A stretch of DNA of 52,099 bases from CAZGMN01 sp964645765 (lineage in GTDB: Bacteria; Acidobacteriota; Aminicenantia; Aminicenantales; Aminicenantaceae), in the NCBI GenBank assembly GCA_964645765.1, contig CAZYBE010000022.1, forward strand, positions 1-52,099, in the 5' to 3' direction. Below the pieces are notes generated by a model, which saw only the letters and a list, made by a program, of their open reading frames with translations, was not told where the DNA came from and ran no database searches. Shown here piece by piece: positions 8,294-16,995 of the stretch (positions within the stretch are counted from its first letter, which is position 1; each line of letters starts with the position of its first letter). The position numbers and the translations under genes were made by a program.

Positions 8294-10525
8294 ATGAAAA
8301 ACAAATCAAAAATTATCATCCGCTTATCCACTCTGGGCTTAATAGTTTTATGTCTTTTGCTGCTCGTCGGCTGCAAGCCTTCGGTTTCTGTTTTCAATAA
8401 GGATGGATGGAGCATCGAAACAGACGCAAAAAAAGAAGCTCTTACCATCAGCCATGAAAACCTGGGGCCGTTGTTAAAGAACATACAGTTAGCTCTGAAA
8501 AAGGATGAAGGTCTCTTCACGCTTTCAAAGTGGGCCGTAAAGTCAAAAAAAGATGCACTGACTCTGACCACCAAAGAGCCGGAAAGCGCAACCTGGAAAT
8601 TCGAGGCGAGCGAAGGAAAGCTGGATATAAGCTGCTCTGCCGCAAACGCTCTGCTGCTGGGAGCTGCGCCTGCTGCAGAGACCAGAATCCCTGCCAGGAT
8701 TGAAAGTCAGGATAACGGAATCCTCTACACATCGCTTGGTTTTATCTCCTCAAAAAATATCCGCTGTCTGTTCGACCGCGAAACCGATACGTTAATCCAG
8801 TTTTCCGAGCCAAGCAGCCTCAAGCGGAATCCTTCTGACGCCAAGCTGATGGATGCGGCTATTCCTGCAGCCGAAGGCGCTGAGATTTCCCTTGTTTCTG
8901 ATTATTACCTCAAAGTCCTGGGCTTGAACGATTATAAGCCCATCCCGAAGAGATTCAAGACCGCTCCTGTGGGCTGGTGCAGCTGGTACTGTTATTACAT
9001 GGGCACCACTGAAGCTGATATGGTTACAGAAACAGACGCCCTTGCTAAATATTTAAAACCCTACGGCCTGGAAGTTGTCCAGCTCGATGCCTGTTACACC
9101 TTGGGTCATGACGCCAGTTATCTCGTATGGACCCCAAAGACGTTTCCAAAGGGCGGGAAATGGGTTTTCGATTACATCAAGAGCAAAGGCCTAAAGCCGG
9201 GCCTCTGGGTCAATATCTACGGCTCGAACTACGCCAAAGCGGAGATAGCCGATAAATATCCGGAAAATTTCTACTTGCGCGATAAGAATGGGAAGTTGCA
9301 TGCTGCCTGCTGCACCGGCGATGACACAGAGGTCGACCTCGATTACTCAAACCCGGAAGTGATTGAAAAGCATCTAAAGCCGATGTTCAAGATATTCAAG
9401 GAAGATTGGGGGCTTGCCTACCTTAAAGACGCCGGATGGGGAGAATGGATGGATTACTATGATCAAAACAGGGAGAGGGCTTTCAATCCGTCAAAAGGGA
9501 GCCGGGAAGCTTACCTGGATGCCCAGATAGCTTTGAGGGAAACTCTGGGCGGCGATGTCTATATCGACGGCTGCGCCATGCACGAGGTTGGGTTCTGCCT
9601 GGGCGTATTCGACGGCTCCCGAACCGGAGGCGATGACAGAGCCGTATGGTATCCGGAAAGAAAAGGCGACATTTCGATGCAGATTTTCTTCAACTCCCTC
9701 TTTGGAGCCAATTATCTCAACAACATCATCTGGTTCTGTGACCCGGACACAGTCATGGTCCGGAATCCTCTGACCATGGACGAGGCAAGGACAATCGTCT
9801 CGGCGATTGCCCTGACCGGACAGCTCTACATGGCCAGCGATTTCATGGCAAGGCTTCCTCAAAGGCGGCTCGACCTTTACCGCAAGACCATACCCACTAC
9901 GTCAATTGTTCCCATCGACCTTTATCCCTACAAAATAAAATCCAACAAGAAAAACGACATCGTCTGGTGCTGCCCTCAGGTCAAAGAATATCCAAGGGCC
10001 ATAGACTTAAAGGTCAACGCTGAGTCCGGTGTCTATGATGTCGCGGCTGTGTTCAACTGGGCTGACAAGGAAGAGGTCAGGACCATCGACCTGGCGAATG
10101 ATTTAGGCCTGGAAACAGGTAAAGATTATTTGATTTTTGACTTCTGGAATCAGAAGCTAAAAGAAATCACAAAAGATAAAATCGAATCTTCAATCCCGGC
10201 CCACGGCGCCTCAGTCTATGTCGTCAAGCCTGTGCTGGAAAGGCCGCAGCTTCTGGCCACGTCGCGTCATATAACAGGAGCAGTGAGTATAAAGAAGCTT
10301 GACTGGGATTCATCAAAGTCAATCCTGAGCGGGGTTTCGGAGACTGTGGAGGAGGCGCCTTACTCCATTTTCGTCCATGTCCTGGTTGGGAAGGCTGTGT
10401 CCAAGGTTAATGCCGATGCAGAGATATTGTTTTATAAAGTGACTGACAATGTTCTTGAGGTGAAATTCGCCGGTTATCCTGGAAAAGAAGGATTGCGCAC
10501 CATCAACTGGAATATAGAGTTTTAG
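8294..10525 (+). CDS. GH36-like alpha-galactosidase/melibiase family lipoprotein
   Basis: 743 aa. The ATG follows GGGAGGA. A lipoprotein signal peptide with lipobox LLVGC (Cys about residue 27) anchors the protein in the envelope. After an N-terminal beta-sandwich, a (beta/alpha)8 barrel begins near residue 225 with VGWCSWYCYY and continues with VVQLDACYTLG, LKPGLWVNIYGSNYA and LAYLKDAGWGEW. This is the GH36/raffinose-synthase pattern. The Asp in YLKDAGWGEW is the likely nucleophile, and the Asp pair in TGGDDRAVW is a candidate acid/base, by analogy only. A C-terminal beta-sandwich follows from about residue 560. Substrate unproven; alpha-galactosides are likely. It stands alone on the strand, 118 bp before the next gene. 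Confidence 0.8.
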   Translation: MKNKSKIIIRLSTLGLIVLCLLLLVGCKPSVSVFNKDGWSIETDAKKEALTISHENLGPLLKNIQLALKKDEGLFTLSKWAVKSKKDALTLTTKEPESATWKFEASEGKLDISCSAANALLLGAAPAAETRIPARIESQDNGILYTSLGFISSKNIRCLFDRETDTLIQFSEPSSLKRNPSDAKLMDAAIPAAEGAEISLVSDYYLKVLGLNDYKPIPKRFKTAPVGWCSWYCYYMGTTEADMVTETDALAKYLKPYGLEVVQLDACYTLGHDASYLVWTPKTFPKGGKWVFDYIKSKGLKPGLWVNIYGSNYAKAEIADKYPENFYLRDKNGKLHAACCTGDDTEVDLDYSNPEVIEKHLKPMFKIFKEDWGLAYLKDAGWGEWMDYYDQNRERAFNPSKGSREAYLDAQIALRETLGGDVYIDGCAMHEVGFCLGVFDGSRTGGDDRAVWYPERKGDISMQIFFNSLFGANYLNNIIWFCDPDTVMVRNPLTMDEARTIVSAIALTGQLYMASDFMARLPQRRLDLYRKTIPTTSIVPIDLYPYKIKSNKKNDIVWCCPQVKEYPRAIDLKVNAESGVYDVAAVFNWADKEEVRTIDLANDLGLETGKDYLIFDFWNQKLKEITKDKIESSIPAHGASVYVVKPVLERPQLLATSRHITGAVSIKKLDWDSSKSILSGVSETVEEAPYSIFVHVLVGKAVSKVNADAEILFYKVTDNVLEVKFAGYPGKEGLRTINWNIEF

Positions 10526-10643
10526 GGCGTTATCGAAAATGGATCAGGCTGGGTGTTTCGAAAACACGCAGGCTTTGCTCAAGCCGTGCTAGGCCTGCTC
10601 GGTTTCAGGCTTCGCCCTCCTCATCGCAAAGGAGATTGAAACG

Positions 10644-11360
10644 ATGAGAAAGTCTTTCGCCGCCCTTGCGTTGGTTTTGTTTTTAATTTTTTTCACGTTT
10701 TCTTTCCTTCGTGCGCAACAACTGAGGGCAGAAAAATTAATTTTCGATTTTGGCACGATAAGGGAGGGGATGAACGTCAGCGTCAATTTCACGATCTCGA
10801 ACAAGGGCTCCAAAAAAGCGCAAATCAAGGAAATCCGGACCTTTGCCGCCTGTGTCGAGTCAAGGCCGCTCGGCCAGCGCAGCCTGGCTCCTGGCGAGAA
10901 AATCACTTTGGATTTTCTATTCGAGAGCCTTGGCTACGGCGGAGCCACAGTCGATAAGAATATTGAAATCCACTACGATAATCCCAGCCTCAGTCCCTTA
11001 AAGCTCAGCGTAAGAGGCAAAGTCCTTGCCTTAGAGCCTTATCAAGCTCCGATTGGAGAGATGACCTATAACTTCTTTGTTCTTGTCGACCTTCGTCCAC
11101 AAGAAAGCTTTGCCAAGGAACATATTATCGGTGCCATCAATGTCCCTTCTAAAATAATTGACCAGTGGGTTTCTGCGGTCTCAAAGAGCTTCTCAGCTGA
11201 GCTCATCATCTATCTATGCAGTGAGGATGGAACAGAGAGTGACAGAGCAGCCAAGGCATTAAGAGAGAAGGGGTATCCGCAATTCATCAGCCTGGTTGGC
11301 GGGCTGAAAGAATGGAAGCAGCAGTTAGGGACGAAGTTCCTCGTTTCAGGGAAAATATAA
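10644..11360 (+). CDS. DUF1573 domain fused to rhodanese domain, exported
   Basis: 238 aa. A signal peptide (ALALVLFLIFFTFSFLRAQQ) is followed by a DUF1573/ASH-like immunoglobulin domain (about 28-120: FDFGTIREGMNVSVNFTISN ... LDFLFES). A rhodanese domain (about 135-235) follows, with VDLRPQESFAKEHIIGAINV and a loop carrying a cysteine in IYLCSEDGTESDRAAKAL. The Cys is in the position of the rhodanese active site, so sulfurtransferase or persulfide carriage in the periplasm is possible. The next gene, starting 14 nt downstream, encodes a thioredoxin-fold plus CcdA-type membrane protein, which suggests a joint thiol-redox role. The ATG follows AAAGGAG. Confidence 0.8.
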   Translation: MRKSFAALALVLFLIFFTFSFLRAQQLRAEKLIFDFGTIREGMNVSVNFTISNKGSKKAQIKEIRTFAACVESRPLGQRSLAPGEKITLDFLFESLGYGGATVDKNIEIHYDNPSLSPLKLSVRGKVLALEPYQAPIGEMTYNFFVLVDLRPQESFAKEHIIGAINVPSKIIDQWVSAVSKSFSAELIIYLCSEDGTESDRAAKALREKGYPQFISLVGGLKEWKQQLGTKFLVSGKI

Positions 11361-11374
11361 AGAAAAGAATCGCC

Positions 11375-12481
11375 ATGGGAAGAAGCCGAAACTCCATTAT
11401 CCTGCTTCTTCTCTTCTTCCTTTTGAGTTCTTCTGTTTTTGCCACCGAGCTCTTATTCTTCTATGAAAAGGGCTGCCCCTATTCGGCAAAGATCGATGAT
11501 TTTCTGCAGAGAAGAATAAAGCCCAATTATCCTATCGAGGTCAAGGCCTACGAAATCCACGAGCCTGGAGCCGCAAAGCTGATGTTAGATCTGGCCAGGG
11601 CTTATGGAACGAAAGATATTCTCAAGAAAGGGACGCCGGCCGTCTTTATCGGTGAAAATGCCTTTCAGGGAAGAAGCCGGCTCATCCTGAGACAGGTCGA
11701 AGAAGCAGTTAGAACTGCTTTGAAGCAGAAAGCCCCATCCCCTCTTAGCCGGCTTGGAGAGGAAAGCCAGGAAAAAAAGTTCAGGACTGGAATCACCCTG
11801 CCAGCTCTGGTCGGAGCTGCCCTGGCCAATGCCATCAATCCCTGTGCAGGAGCTGTCCTTGTCCTCCTTTTAGGAACCATCCTTGTCGCTTCGAAAAGAA
11901 GAAAAGCTGTTTTAGGAGCAGGGTTTTCATTTACGGTTGCTTCCTTCATTTCCTATTTTTTGATTGGAATAGGGCTTTTTTCAACTGTTCAGAGTTCAGG
12001 AATTCAGCACACTGCCTATATTGTCGTCTCTATCCTCGCTGTTCTTATAGGGCTCTGGAATATGAAAGACTTCTTCTTGAGGCGGCATCGGCTCAGCATC
12101 GAAGAGCTGCCAAAAGGCTGGGAGCCTTTAATTAAGCGCAGCACATCCAAAGCCACGCCTGTCCTGGGAGCCTCTTTGGTAGGGCTTGCGGCCAGTCTCT
12201 TTCTTCTGCCTTGCACCTCTGGCCCCTATATTGTGATTATCGGCATGCTGGCCAATACCGCCTCCCAGATGCAAGCCATCTGGTTATTGCTTCTTTACAA
12301 TTCCATTTTTGTCCTGCCCTTCATCATCATCACTCTGGCCGTGGGATTGGGTTTCACCTCGGCATCCCGGGTGGAGACGTGGCGCAGGGAAAAGCTGCGC
12401 AGGCTGCGTTTGATCACAGGCGCGGTGATGTTTGCCTTGGGTGTCGCGTTGATTATTTTCCTGCTGCTCGGAATTCTCTAA
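11375..12481 (+). CDS. Thioredoxin-fold domain fused to CcdA/DsbD-type membrane domain
   Basis: 368 aa from the ATG at 11375, chosen because a signal sequence follows at once (SIILLLLFFLLSSSVFA). An upstream in-frame ATG at 11312 would overlap the rhodanese gene. Residues ~25-110 are a glutaredoxin/thioredoxin-like domain with FYEKGCPYSAK. The motif is C-P-Y-S, with a single Cys. Residues ~140-368 hold at least six membrane helices of the cytochrome c biogenesis CcdA/DsbD type (GAALANAINPCAGAVLVLLL; the Cys in INPC and that in LLPCTSGPY are the conserved pair). Likely moves reducing equivalents from the cytoplasm to exported thiols, possibly to the neighbouring rhodanese. Confidence 0.82.
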   Translation: MGRSRNSIILLLLFFLLSSSVFATELLFFYEKGCPYSAKIDDFLQRRIKPNYPIEVKAYEIHEPGAAKLMLDLARAYGTKDILKKGTPAVFIGENAFQGRSRLILRQVEEAVRTALKQKAPSPLSRLGEESQEKKFRTGITLPALVGAALANAINPCAGAVLVLLLGTILVASKRRKAVLGAGFSFTVASFISYFLIGIGLFSTVQSSGIQHTAYIVVSILAVLIGLWNMKDFFLRRHRLSIEELPKGWEPLIKRSTSKATPVLGASLVGLAASLFLLPCTSGPYIVIIGMLANTASQMQAIWLLLLYNSIFVLPFIIITLAVGLGFTSASRVETWRREKLRRLRLITGAVMFALGVALIIFLLLGIL

Positions 12482-12557
12482 CTCAGGCAATTCCCAGAGC
12501 AGGTTGACTTTTTTCCCAGCTACTGTTATTTTTTTCACGGAAAACGAGGTTTTATTA

Positions 12558-14066
12558 ATGAATTGTCCTAAATGCAATTTTGAAAACCCCGACGATTCAA
12601 GCTTCTGCAGCAAGTGCGGAGCACAGCTTACTCCTTCAGAAAAAGCAGGCGCTTCCAAGGAGGAGACTCTCCTGACGCCCATTCTTGAGCTCACCATCGG
12701 CAGCACTTTTGCCGAAAGATACCAGATCATCGAAGAGCTGGGAAAAGGCGGCATGGGCAAGGTCTACAAGGTGTTCGATAAGGAAATCGGTGAGAAGGTG
12801 GTGCTGAAGCTTTTAAAGCCTGAAATTGCCGCTGACGAGAAGGTCATCGAGCGCTTCCGTAACGAGCTTAAATTAGCCCGCAAAATCACCCATAAATATG
12901 TCTGCCGCATGTATGACTTCAATAAAGAGAAAGATATGCCTTACATCACCATGGAGTATATCTCGGGGGAAGATTTAAAAAGCACGATCAAAAGGGTTGG
13001 TGCCCTGAACGCATCCAAAGCGATATTTATCGCTAAGCAGATTTGTGAAGGACTGGCAGAGGCGCACAGGCTGATAGTGATTCACCTGGACCTGAAGCCG
13101 CAGAACATCATGATCGATAAACAGGGAAATTCCCATATCATGGATTTCGGGATAGCCCGCTCCCCCATGACCGACGGGCTGACGACATCGGGGATGATGG
13201 TCGGCAGTCCCTACTATGTATCCCCTGAGCAAGTCCAGGGTAAGGAGGTCGACGAGCGCTCAGATATCTACTCGCTGGGAGTGATGCTCTATGAGATGGT
13301 GACAGGCGACCCGCCCTTCACCGGAGAAATCCCGATTGCTGTGGCTTATAAGCACACCACAGAGAAGCCTAAAAATCCCAGGGAAGTCAATGACCAGGTT
13401 CCAGAGGAGCTCGGCCGGGTGATATTGAAATGCCTGGAGAAGGATATGGCGAAAAGATATCAAAGCGTGCAGGAGCTCTATCAAGAGTTGGAGAATATTG
13501 AAAAGGGAATTCTTCCCCCAGAAAAGGTTCGTTTCTTCCGAAGACTCAGCAGCTTATGGAAACTTCTCAAAAAGCCAAAGCTGAGAAAGTTCCTCCTTCC
13601 TGCTTCTGCCGTCATCGGTCTGGTGGCTGTGGTTGCCATCGTCTGGTTTTTCACCCCGTTGCACAAGATTTTTAAGGCTGCTCCACCTCCATCCGCCGTT
13701 GTGCCCAAGCCGACTGAACAGCCAGCTCAATTAACAGAGGAAGAACAGATCCAGAGCCTTGTCAACCAGTATCTCAAGGCGCTGAATACGAATAAACTTC
13801 TGGCTTTTTATGAAAGCAACTGCTCTCCCCAGTTTTATCAGAAGATCAAAGGCGATACAGAGCGTGTTTCGAAGTCGTATGATAATATTCAATCGACAGC
13901 CTCAAATATTAAAATTCAATTTCCCGGGCCCAATCAAGCAGTCGCCAGCTTCTCCCATGTCTTATCCAAGGGAGATAAGAAAAAGTTGACCTTATCTGAA
14001 GGGATATTCAGATGGACGCTTGAAAAACAGGGTGTCTCCTGGAAGATTACAGATATAAATTTCTAG
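12558..14066 (+). CDS. Membrane Ser/Thr protein kinase with N-terminal zinc ribbon
   Basis: 502 aa from the ATG at 12558, which gives the classical zinc-ribbon start MNCPKCNFENPDDSSFCSKC (Cys 3, 6, 17, 20). The PknB-type kinase domain (about 54-330) has the glycine loop GKGGMGKVYK, Lys in VVLKLLK, the DFG in HIMDFGIARS and SPEQ in place of APE. The catalytic loop reads HLDLKPQN instead of HRDLKPxN, so the usual arginine is Leu (CTG). One membrane helix (about 361-381, SAVIGLVAVVAIVWFF) leads to a Pro-rich linker and an external domain of about 90 aa with an NTF2/SnoaL-like look (SLVNQYLKALNTN). Probably senses an envelope signal. Transcribed in the same direction as its neighbours, 76 bp after the CcdA gene. 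Confidence 0.88.
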   Translation: MNCPKCNFENPDDSSFCSKCGAQLTPSEKAGASKEETLLTPILELTIGSTFAERYQIIEELGKGGMGKVYKVFDKEIGEKVVLKLLKPEIAADEKVIERFRNELKLARKITHKYVCRMYDFNKEKDMPYITMEYISGEDLKSTIKRVGALNASKAIFIAKQICEGLAEAHRLIVIHLDLKPQNIMIDKQGNSHIMDFGIARSPMTDGLTTSGMMVGSPYYVSPEQVQGKEVDERSDIYSLGVMLYEMVTGDPPFTGEIPIAVAYKHTTEKPKNPREVNDQVPEELGRVILKCLEKDMAKRYQSVQELYQELENIEKGILPPEKVRFFRRLSSLWKLLKKPKLRKFLLPASAVIGLVAVVAIVWFFTPLHKIFKAAPPPSAVVPKPTEQPAQLTEEEQIQSLVNQYLKALNTNKLLAFYESNCSPQFYQKIKGDTERVSKSYDNIQSTASNIKIQFPGPNQAVASFSHVLSKGDKKKLTLSEGIFRWTLEKQGVSWKITDINF

Positions 14067-14114
14067 CCAAAGGCGAAAAAGTAGATTTGGGTGAACTTAA
14101 AATTTGAAGGAAAG

Positions 14115-15188
14115 ATGAAAATTACATTGAGAAGAAACGCTCTCATCAGTCTTATTATTGCGCTTTTTGTTCTGCCCTCTATCGGCCGAGCTGAAGAGCA
14201 GAAGGTCAAAGTTGTTGTAGAGAAGGCAAGCATCAGACTCGAGCCGAGCATGGAAAGTGAAATAATCGCCAGCCCAGACGTAGGTGCTATCTACGATGTG
14301 GAGAAGAAAATAGGTGAGTGGTATGAAATCAAATTCTACTCGAAAATCGGAGTTTTGATTACAGGGTACATCCATCAAATGTTTGTCGAGGTGGTTTCGG
14401 AAGAAGCCGCGCCTAAACCGAAAGTTCCTCAAAAGCCTGGAAAGCGCGAGCCCACAGCCAAACCTAAAGAGGTCGTTGCTCGATTAAGGCCGACGGTCAG
14501 TTTAAAACTTTCGGCCATGTCGTTCGCTGTTAATGGGTATGATTATAAATTCAGTTTTCCCTACCGAGGTGAGTCTCTCACAACGAGAGACTACATAGAG
14601 AAAGAGAGCTTGTTAGGCTTTGACATCGGCGCGGGCTATTTTGTGAAACGAAATTTCGAGCTCGAAGGATGTGTGAGCTTTCTTGCCAAGCATCTCCCGG
14701 GTGTTTACGTGATTGGTGTGCCCAGTCCATATGTCGTAAATGACCCGGCTTACGATGAATTCTTAGCCCATCCCTACGTCAGGGAATTCATATTGAGCTT
14801 TGGGTTCAGCGTTCATCCCTTTCTCCGCAGCCAGCTCAAGCCATATTTCGGAGCAGGGGGAGTCTTTATAACCGGGCAATGGGATTTAATGACGGATATA
14901 TCATATAGAGAAACGACGGATGCCGTGACCCAAACCCATTCCGTAGAGATTGACGATGTCAGCTTTGAGAAGAAAAATGTTTCAAGATTCGGGTTCATCT
15001 TTAAGATGGGGCTGGACGTCACCATGAGCAGGAAGACGGCTTTTTTTTCTGAGTTGAGATTCTTCTCTGCCAAGAAAAAAGTTACCCATCCCTTGATCTT
15101 AGGGAACGATCCGACCGAGATGGTAGAGATTGGACTTGGGGGCAGCTCGCTTCTCTTAGGAATTAAAATTTTTTTTAACCTAAAATAG
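14115..15188 (+). CDS. Bacterial SH3 domain plus outer-membrane beta-barrel protein
   Basis: 357 aa from the ATG at 14115, 4 nt after GAAGGAAAG. Signal peptide 1-24 (ISLIIALFVLPSIGRA). Residues ~27-95 look like an SH3b domain (VVVEKASIRLEPSMESEII ... WYEIKF). A Pro/Lys-rich linker (~96-125) leads to a C-terminal barrel of ~230 aa with alternating strands, ending LLLGIKIFFNLK. The combination suggests an outer-membrane anchor with a periplasmic wall- or protein-binding SH3 module. It begins 48 bp after the kinase gene and ends in the terminator hairpin, so it probably belongs to the same transcript. No family name recognised for the barrel. Confidence 0.7.
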   Translation: MKITLRRNALISLIIALFVLPSIGRAEEQKVKVVVEKASIRLEPSMESEIIASPDVGAIYDVEKKIGEWYEIKFYSKIGVLITGYIHQMFVEVVSEEAAPKPKVPQKPGKREPTAKPKEVVARLRPTVSLKLSAMSFAVNGYDYKFSFPYRGESLTTRDYIEKESLLGFDIGAGYFVKRNFELEGCVSFLAKHLPGVYVIGVPSPYVVNDPAYDEFLAHPYVREFILSFGFSVHPFLRSQLKPYFGAGGVFITGQWDLMTDISYRETTDAVTQTHSVEIDDVSFEKKNVSRFGFIFKMGLDVTMSRKTAFFSELRFFSAKKKVTHPLILGNDPTEMVEIGLGGSSLLLGIKIFFNLK

Positions 15189-15210
15189 GGCATTACTTAT
15201 ACCCTATTTT
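15182..15210 (+). terminator. Rho-independent-like terminator overlapping the stop codon
   Basis: AAAATAGGG (15182-15190) pairs perfectly with CCCTATTTT (15202-15210) over an 11-nt loop. The arm ends in four T. The 5' arm includes the TAG stop of the SH3-barrel gene. Confidence 0.55.
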
Positions 15211-15261
15211 GCCCTTGGTGCAGCTCATATAGCCTTCAGCCAGCCAAAAGGAAAAAAATAC

Positions 15262-15331
15262 TTGACAAGGGGTAACTTTGGTATACAATCATACATTGAT
15301 ACAATTATACAATGCTACAATGATACAATAG
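15262..15331 (+). promoter_or_regulatory. GntR-slipin promoter built into six tandem 8-bp repeats
   Basis: A consensus -35 TTGACA (15262-15267) is followed after 16 nt by TACAAT (15284-15289). That hexamer recurs, one copy with TACATT, at exact 8-bp steps starting at 15284, 15292, 15300, 15308, 15316 and 15324, ending just before the ATG at 15333. Each copy is TACAAT plus two variable bases. The first copy is the likely -10 box; the rest fill the leader, where no Shine-Dalgarno sequence is visible. The array may be a multi-site operator for the encoded GntR protein, or a slippage-prone element. Confidence 0.65.
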
Positions 15332-15332
15332 C

Positions 15333-15749
15333 ATGAAGTTTGAGCTTAATTTTCGTTCGGGTATCCCGATTTACTCTCAAATTGTCGAGCAGATCAAGCG
15401 ATTGATCGCCAGCGGCAAATTGAGACAAGGAGACCAGTTGCCCACGGTGCGGGCCTTGGCTCAGGAGCTTCGAGTGAATTTCAACACGATTGCTCGCGCT
15501 TACCGCCTTCTGGACGAGGCTGGGATTATCTCCACCCAGCAGGGACGCGGCACTTATATCTTGGAAGCGCCCTCTGCTGAAGCCTCTGAGCAGCTGAAGC
15601 GGCAGACATTAGAAGGTCTCAGCCGCCGCTATCTGGCTGATGCCATTCGTCTGGGGTGTTCTCCTGAGGAGACACTCGAGATTATGAAAGAGCAGGTTGC
15701 ACAATGGAAAGAAAAAGGCAACCTGGATAATTCTGAAAAAATTAAATGA
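15333..15749 (+). CDS. GntR-family transcriptional regulator, YtrA-like
   Basis: 138 aa. The winged helix-turn-helix spans about residues 8-76 (GIPIYSQIVEQIKRLIASGK, then GDQLPTVRALAQELRVNFNT, then TQQGRGTYI). A short C-terminal helical segment of about 60 aa follows, as in the YtrA subfamily, rather than the larger FadR/HutC effector domains. Such regulators usually repress a nearby transport or membrane-protein operon. The slipin gene starts 11 nt downstream, and the 8-bp repeat array lies immediately upstream, so autoregulation is likely. No ribosome site precedes the ATG, but this start fits the domain edge. Confidence 0.88.
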   Translation: MKFELNFRSGIPIYSQIVEQIKRLIASGKLRQGDQLPTVRALAQELRVNFNTIARAYRLLDEAGIISTQQGRGTYILEAPSAEASEQLKRQTLEGLSRRYLADAIRLGCSPEETLEIMKEQVAQWKEKGNLDNSEKIK

Positions 15750-15759
15750 AAGGGAGGTT

Positions 15760-16713
15760 ATGATGATTCCAATAATTAAAACTCAGAAAACAAGTCGGAA
15801 AGAACGCACAACTCAGGACAATGTCCGCATCAGCGGTATCGCTATCACGCTTTTCGTTATCTTCATGCTGATCGGCTCTATCGGAGCAGCGATACTTTCC
15901 TCGTGGCATGTCCCTGGTGACTGGATTGCGGCTTACTTCATCGTCATGTCATTGGTCGGGATATACATCCTGCTTGCCCTCAAGGTCGCCTCCCAGTGGG
16001 AAAAGGCTGTGCTGCTGCGCTTGGGCAAATTCCGTCGGCTTGCCGGGCCCGGAATGTTCTGGCTCATCCCGATTATCGACAGGGCGGCGATGTGGATCGA
16101 CCATCGAGTGATGGTCACGCCGTTCTCGGCTGAAAAAACTTTAACAAAAGACACTGTGCCGGTGGACGTAGACGCTGTCCTATTCTGGGTGGTCTGGGAT
16201 GCCGAGAAGGCAGCCCTTGAGGTGGAAGATTACCGCGCTGCTATTGCCTGGGCCGCGCAGACCGCGCTGCGAGAGATCATCGGGCAGATGAGTTTGGCTG
16301 ACATTCTCGTCGGCCGGGCCAAGATGGACAAAGACTTACAAAAAATCATTGACGAAAGAACCACGCCCTGGGGCATCACCGTGCAGTCGGTTGAGATCCG
16401 AGACATCGTCATTCCCCAGGACCTGGAGGATGTGATGAGCCGCCAGGCGCAGGCCGAGCGTGAGCGCCAGGCGAGAGTCATTCTTGGCGAATCCGAAAAG
16501 CAGATTGCAGCCAGTTTCGCCGAGGCATCCCAGGCCTACGTCAATAACCCGACTGCTCTGCACCTCCGGGCGATGAACATGCTCTTCGAGGGCTTGAAGG
16601 AGAAGGGTGCGTTGATCATCGTCCCCAGCAGCGCGGTGGACACGATGAACTTGGGCGGGTTGAGCGGAATGGTTGCGCTCGGTCAGTCAACACTCGAAAA
16701 GGGCAAGAAATAG
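15760..16713 (+). CDS. Slipin/stomatin-like SPFH-domain membrane protein
   Basis: 317 aa from the ATG at 15760, 3 nt after GGGAGG. Two N-terminal membrane helices (about 28-52 and 58-78, SGIAITLFVIFMLIGSIGAA and AYFIVMSLVGIYILLAL) are followed by the SPFH/band-7 domain (SQWEKAVLLRLGKFRRLAGP ... VQSVEIRDIVIPQDL). A coiled region rich in Arg, Glu and Ala follows (MSRQAQAERERQARVILGES). The C-terminus is the slipin-type tail. These proteins form membrane-bound oligomeric rings or microdomains and often partner an NfeD protein; none is seen here. Its partner in this operon is only the GntR regulator. Confidence 0.9.
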   Translation: MMIPIIKTQKTSRKERTTQDNVRISGIAITLFVIFMLIGSIGAAILSSWHVPGDWIAAYFIVMSLVGIYILLALKVASQWEKAVLLRLGKFRRLAGPGMFWLIPIIDRAAMWIDHRVMVTPFSAEKTLTKDTVPVDVDAVLFWVVWDAEKAALEVEDYRAAIAWAAQTALREIIGQMSLADILVGRAKMDKDLQKIIDERTTPWGITVQSVEIRDIVIPQDLEDVMSRQAQAERERQARVILGESEKQIAASFAEASQAYVNNPTALHLRAMNMLFEGLKEKGALIIVPSSAVDTMNLGGLSGMVALGQSTLEKGKK

Positions 16714-16727
16714 ATAAAGCTTTATCT
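16712..16727. repeat. 16-bp perfect palindrome after the slipin gene
   Basis: AGATAAAGCTTTATCT overlaps the last two bases of the slipin stop codon. With no loop it is a poor RNA terminator; a protein-binding site is possible. Confidence 0.35.
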
Positions 16728-16995
16728 TCATTTCGGTATCCTATCAGTAATCTTTTCACAATATATTATCAGCCGAAAATCGGGTTATGCCCTCTTTGCC
16801 ATAATAGCATCGACAACAGATTGTGGCAGATGTTCGAGCATGCTTGCTGCTCTTGCCATATAAGCAACTGTGGACCTTTTTGAATTGCAAAAATTTGAAA
16901 AATTTTGAAATTGAACCTTTTTTCTTTTTTTTTCCGTATATTTAAAAAAGAGAAGTTTTTTGTTATATATAATATATTGAGAAGGGGAAAGCTTT

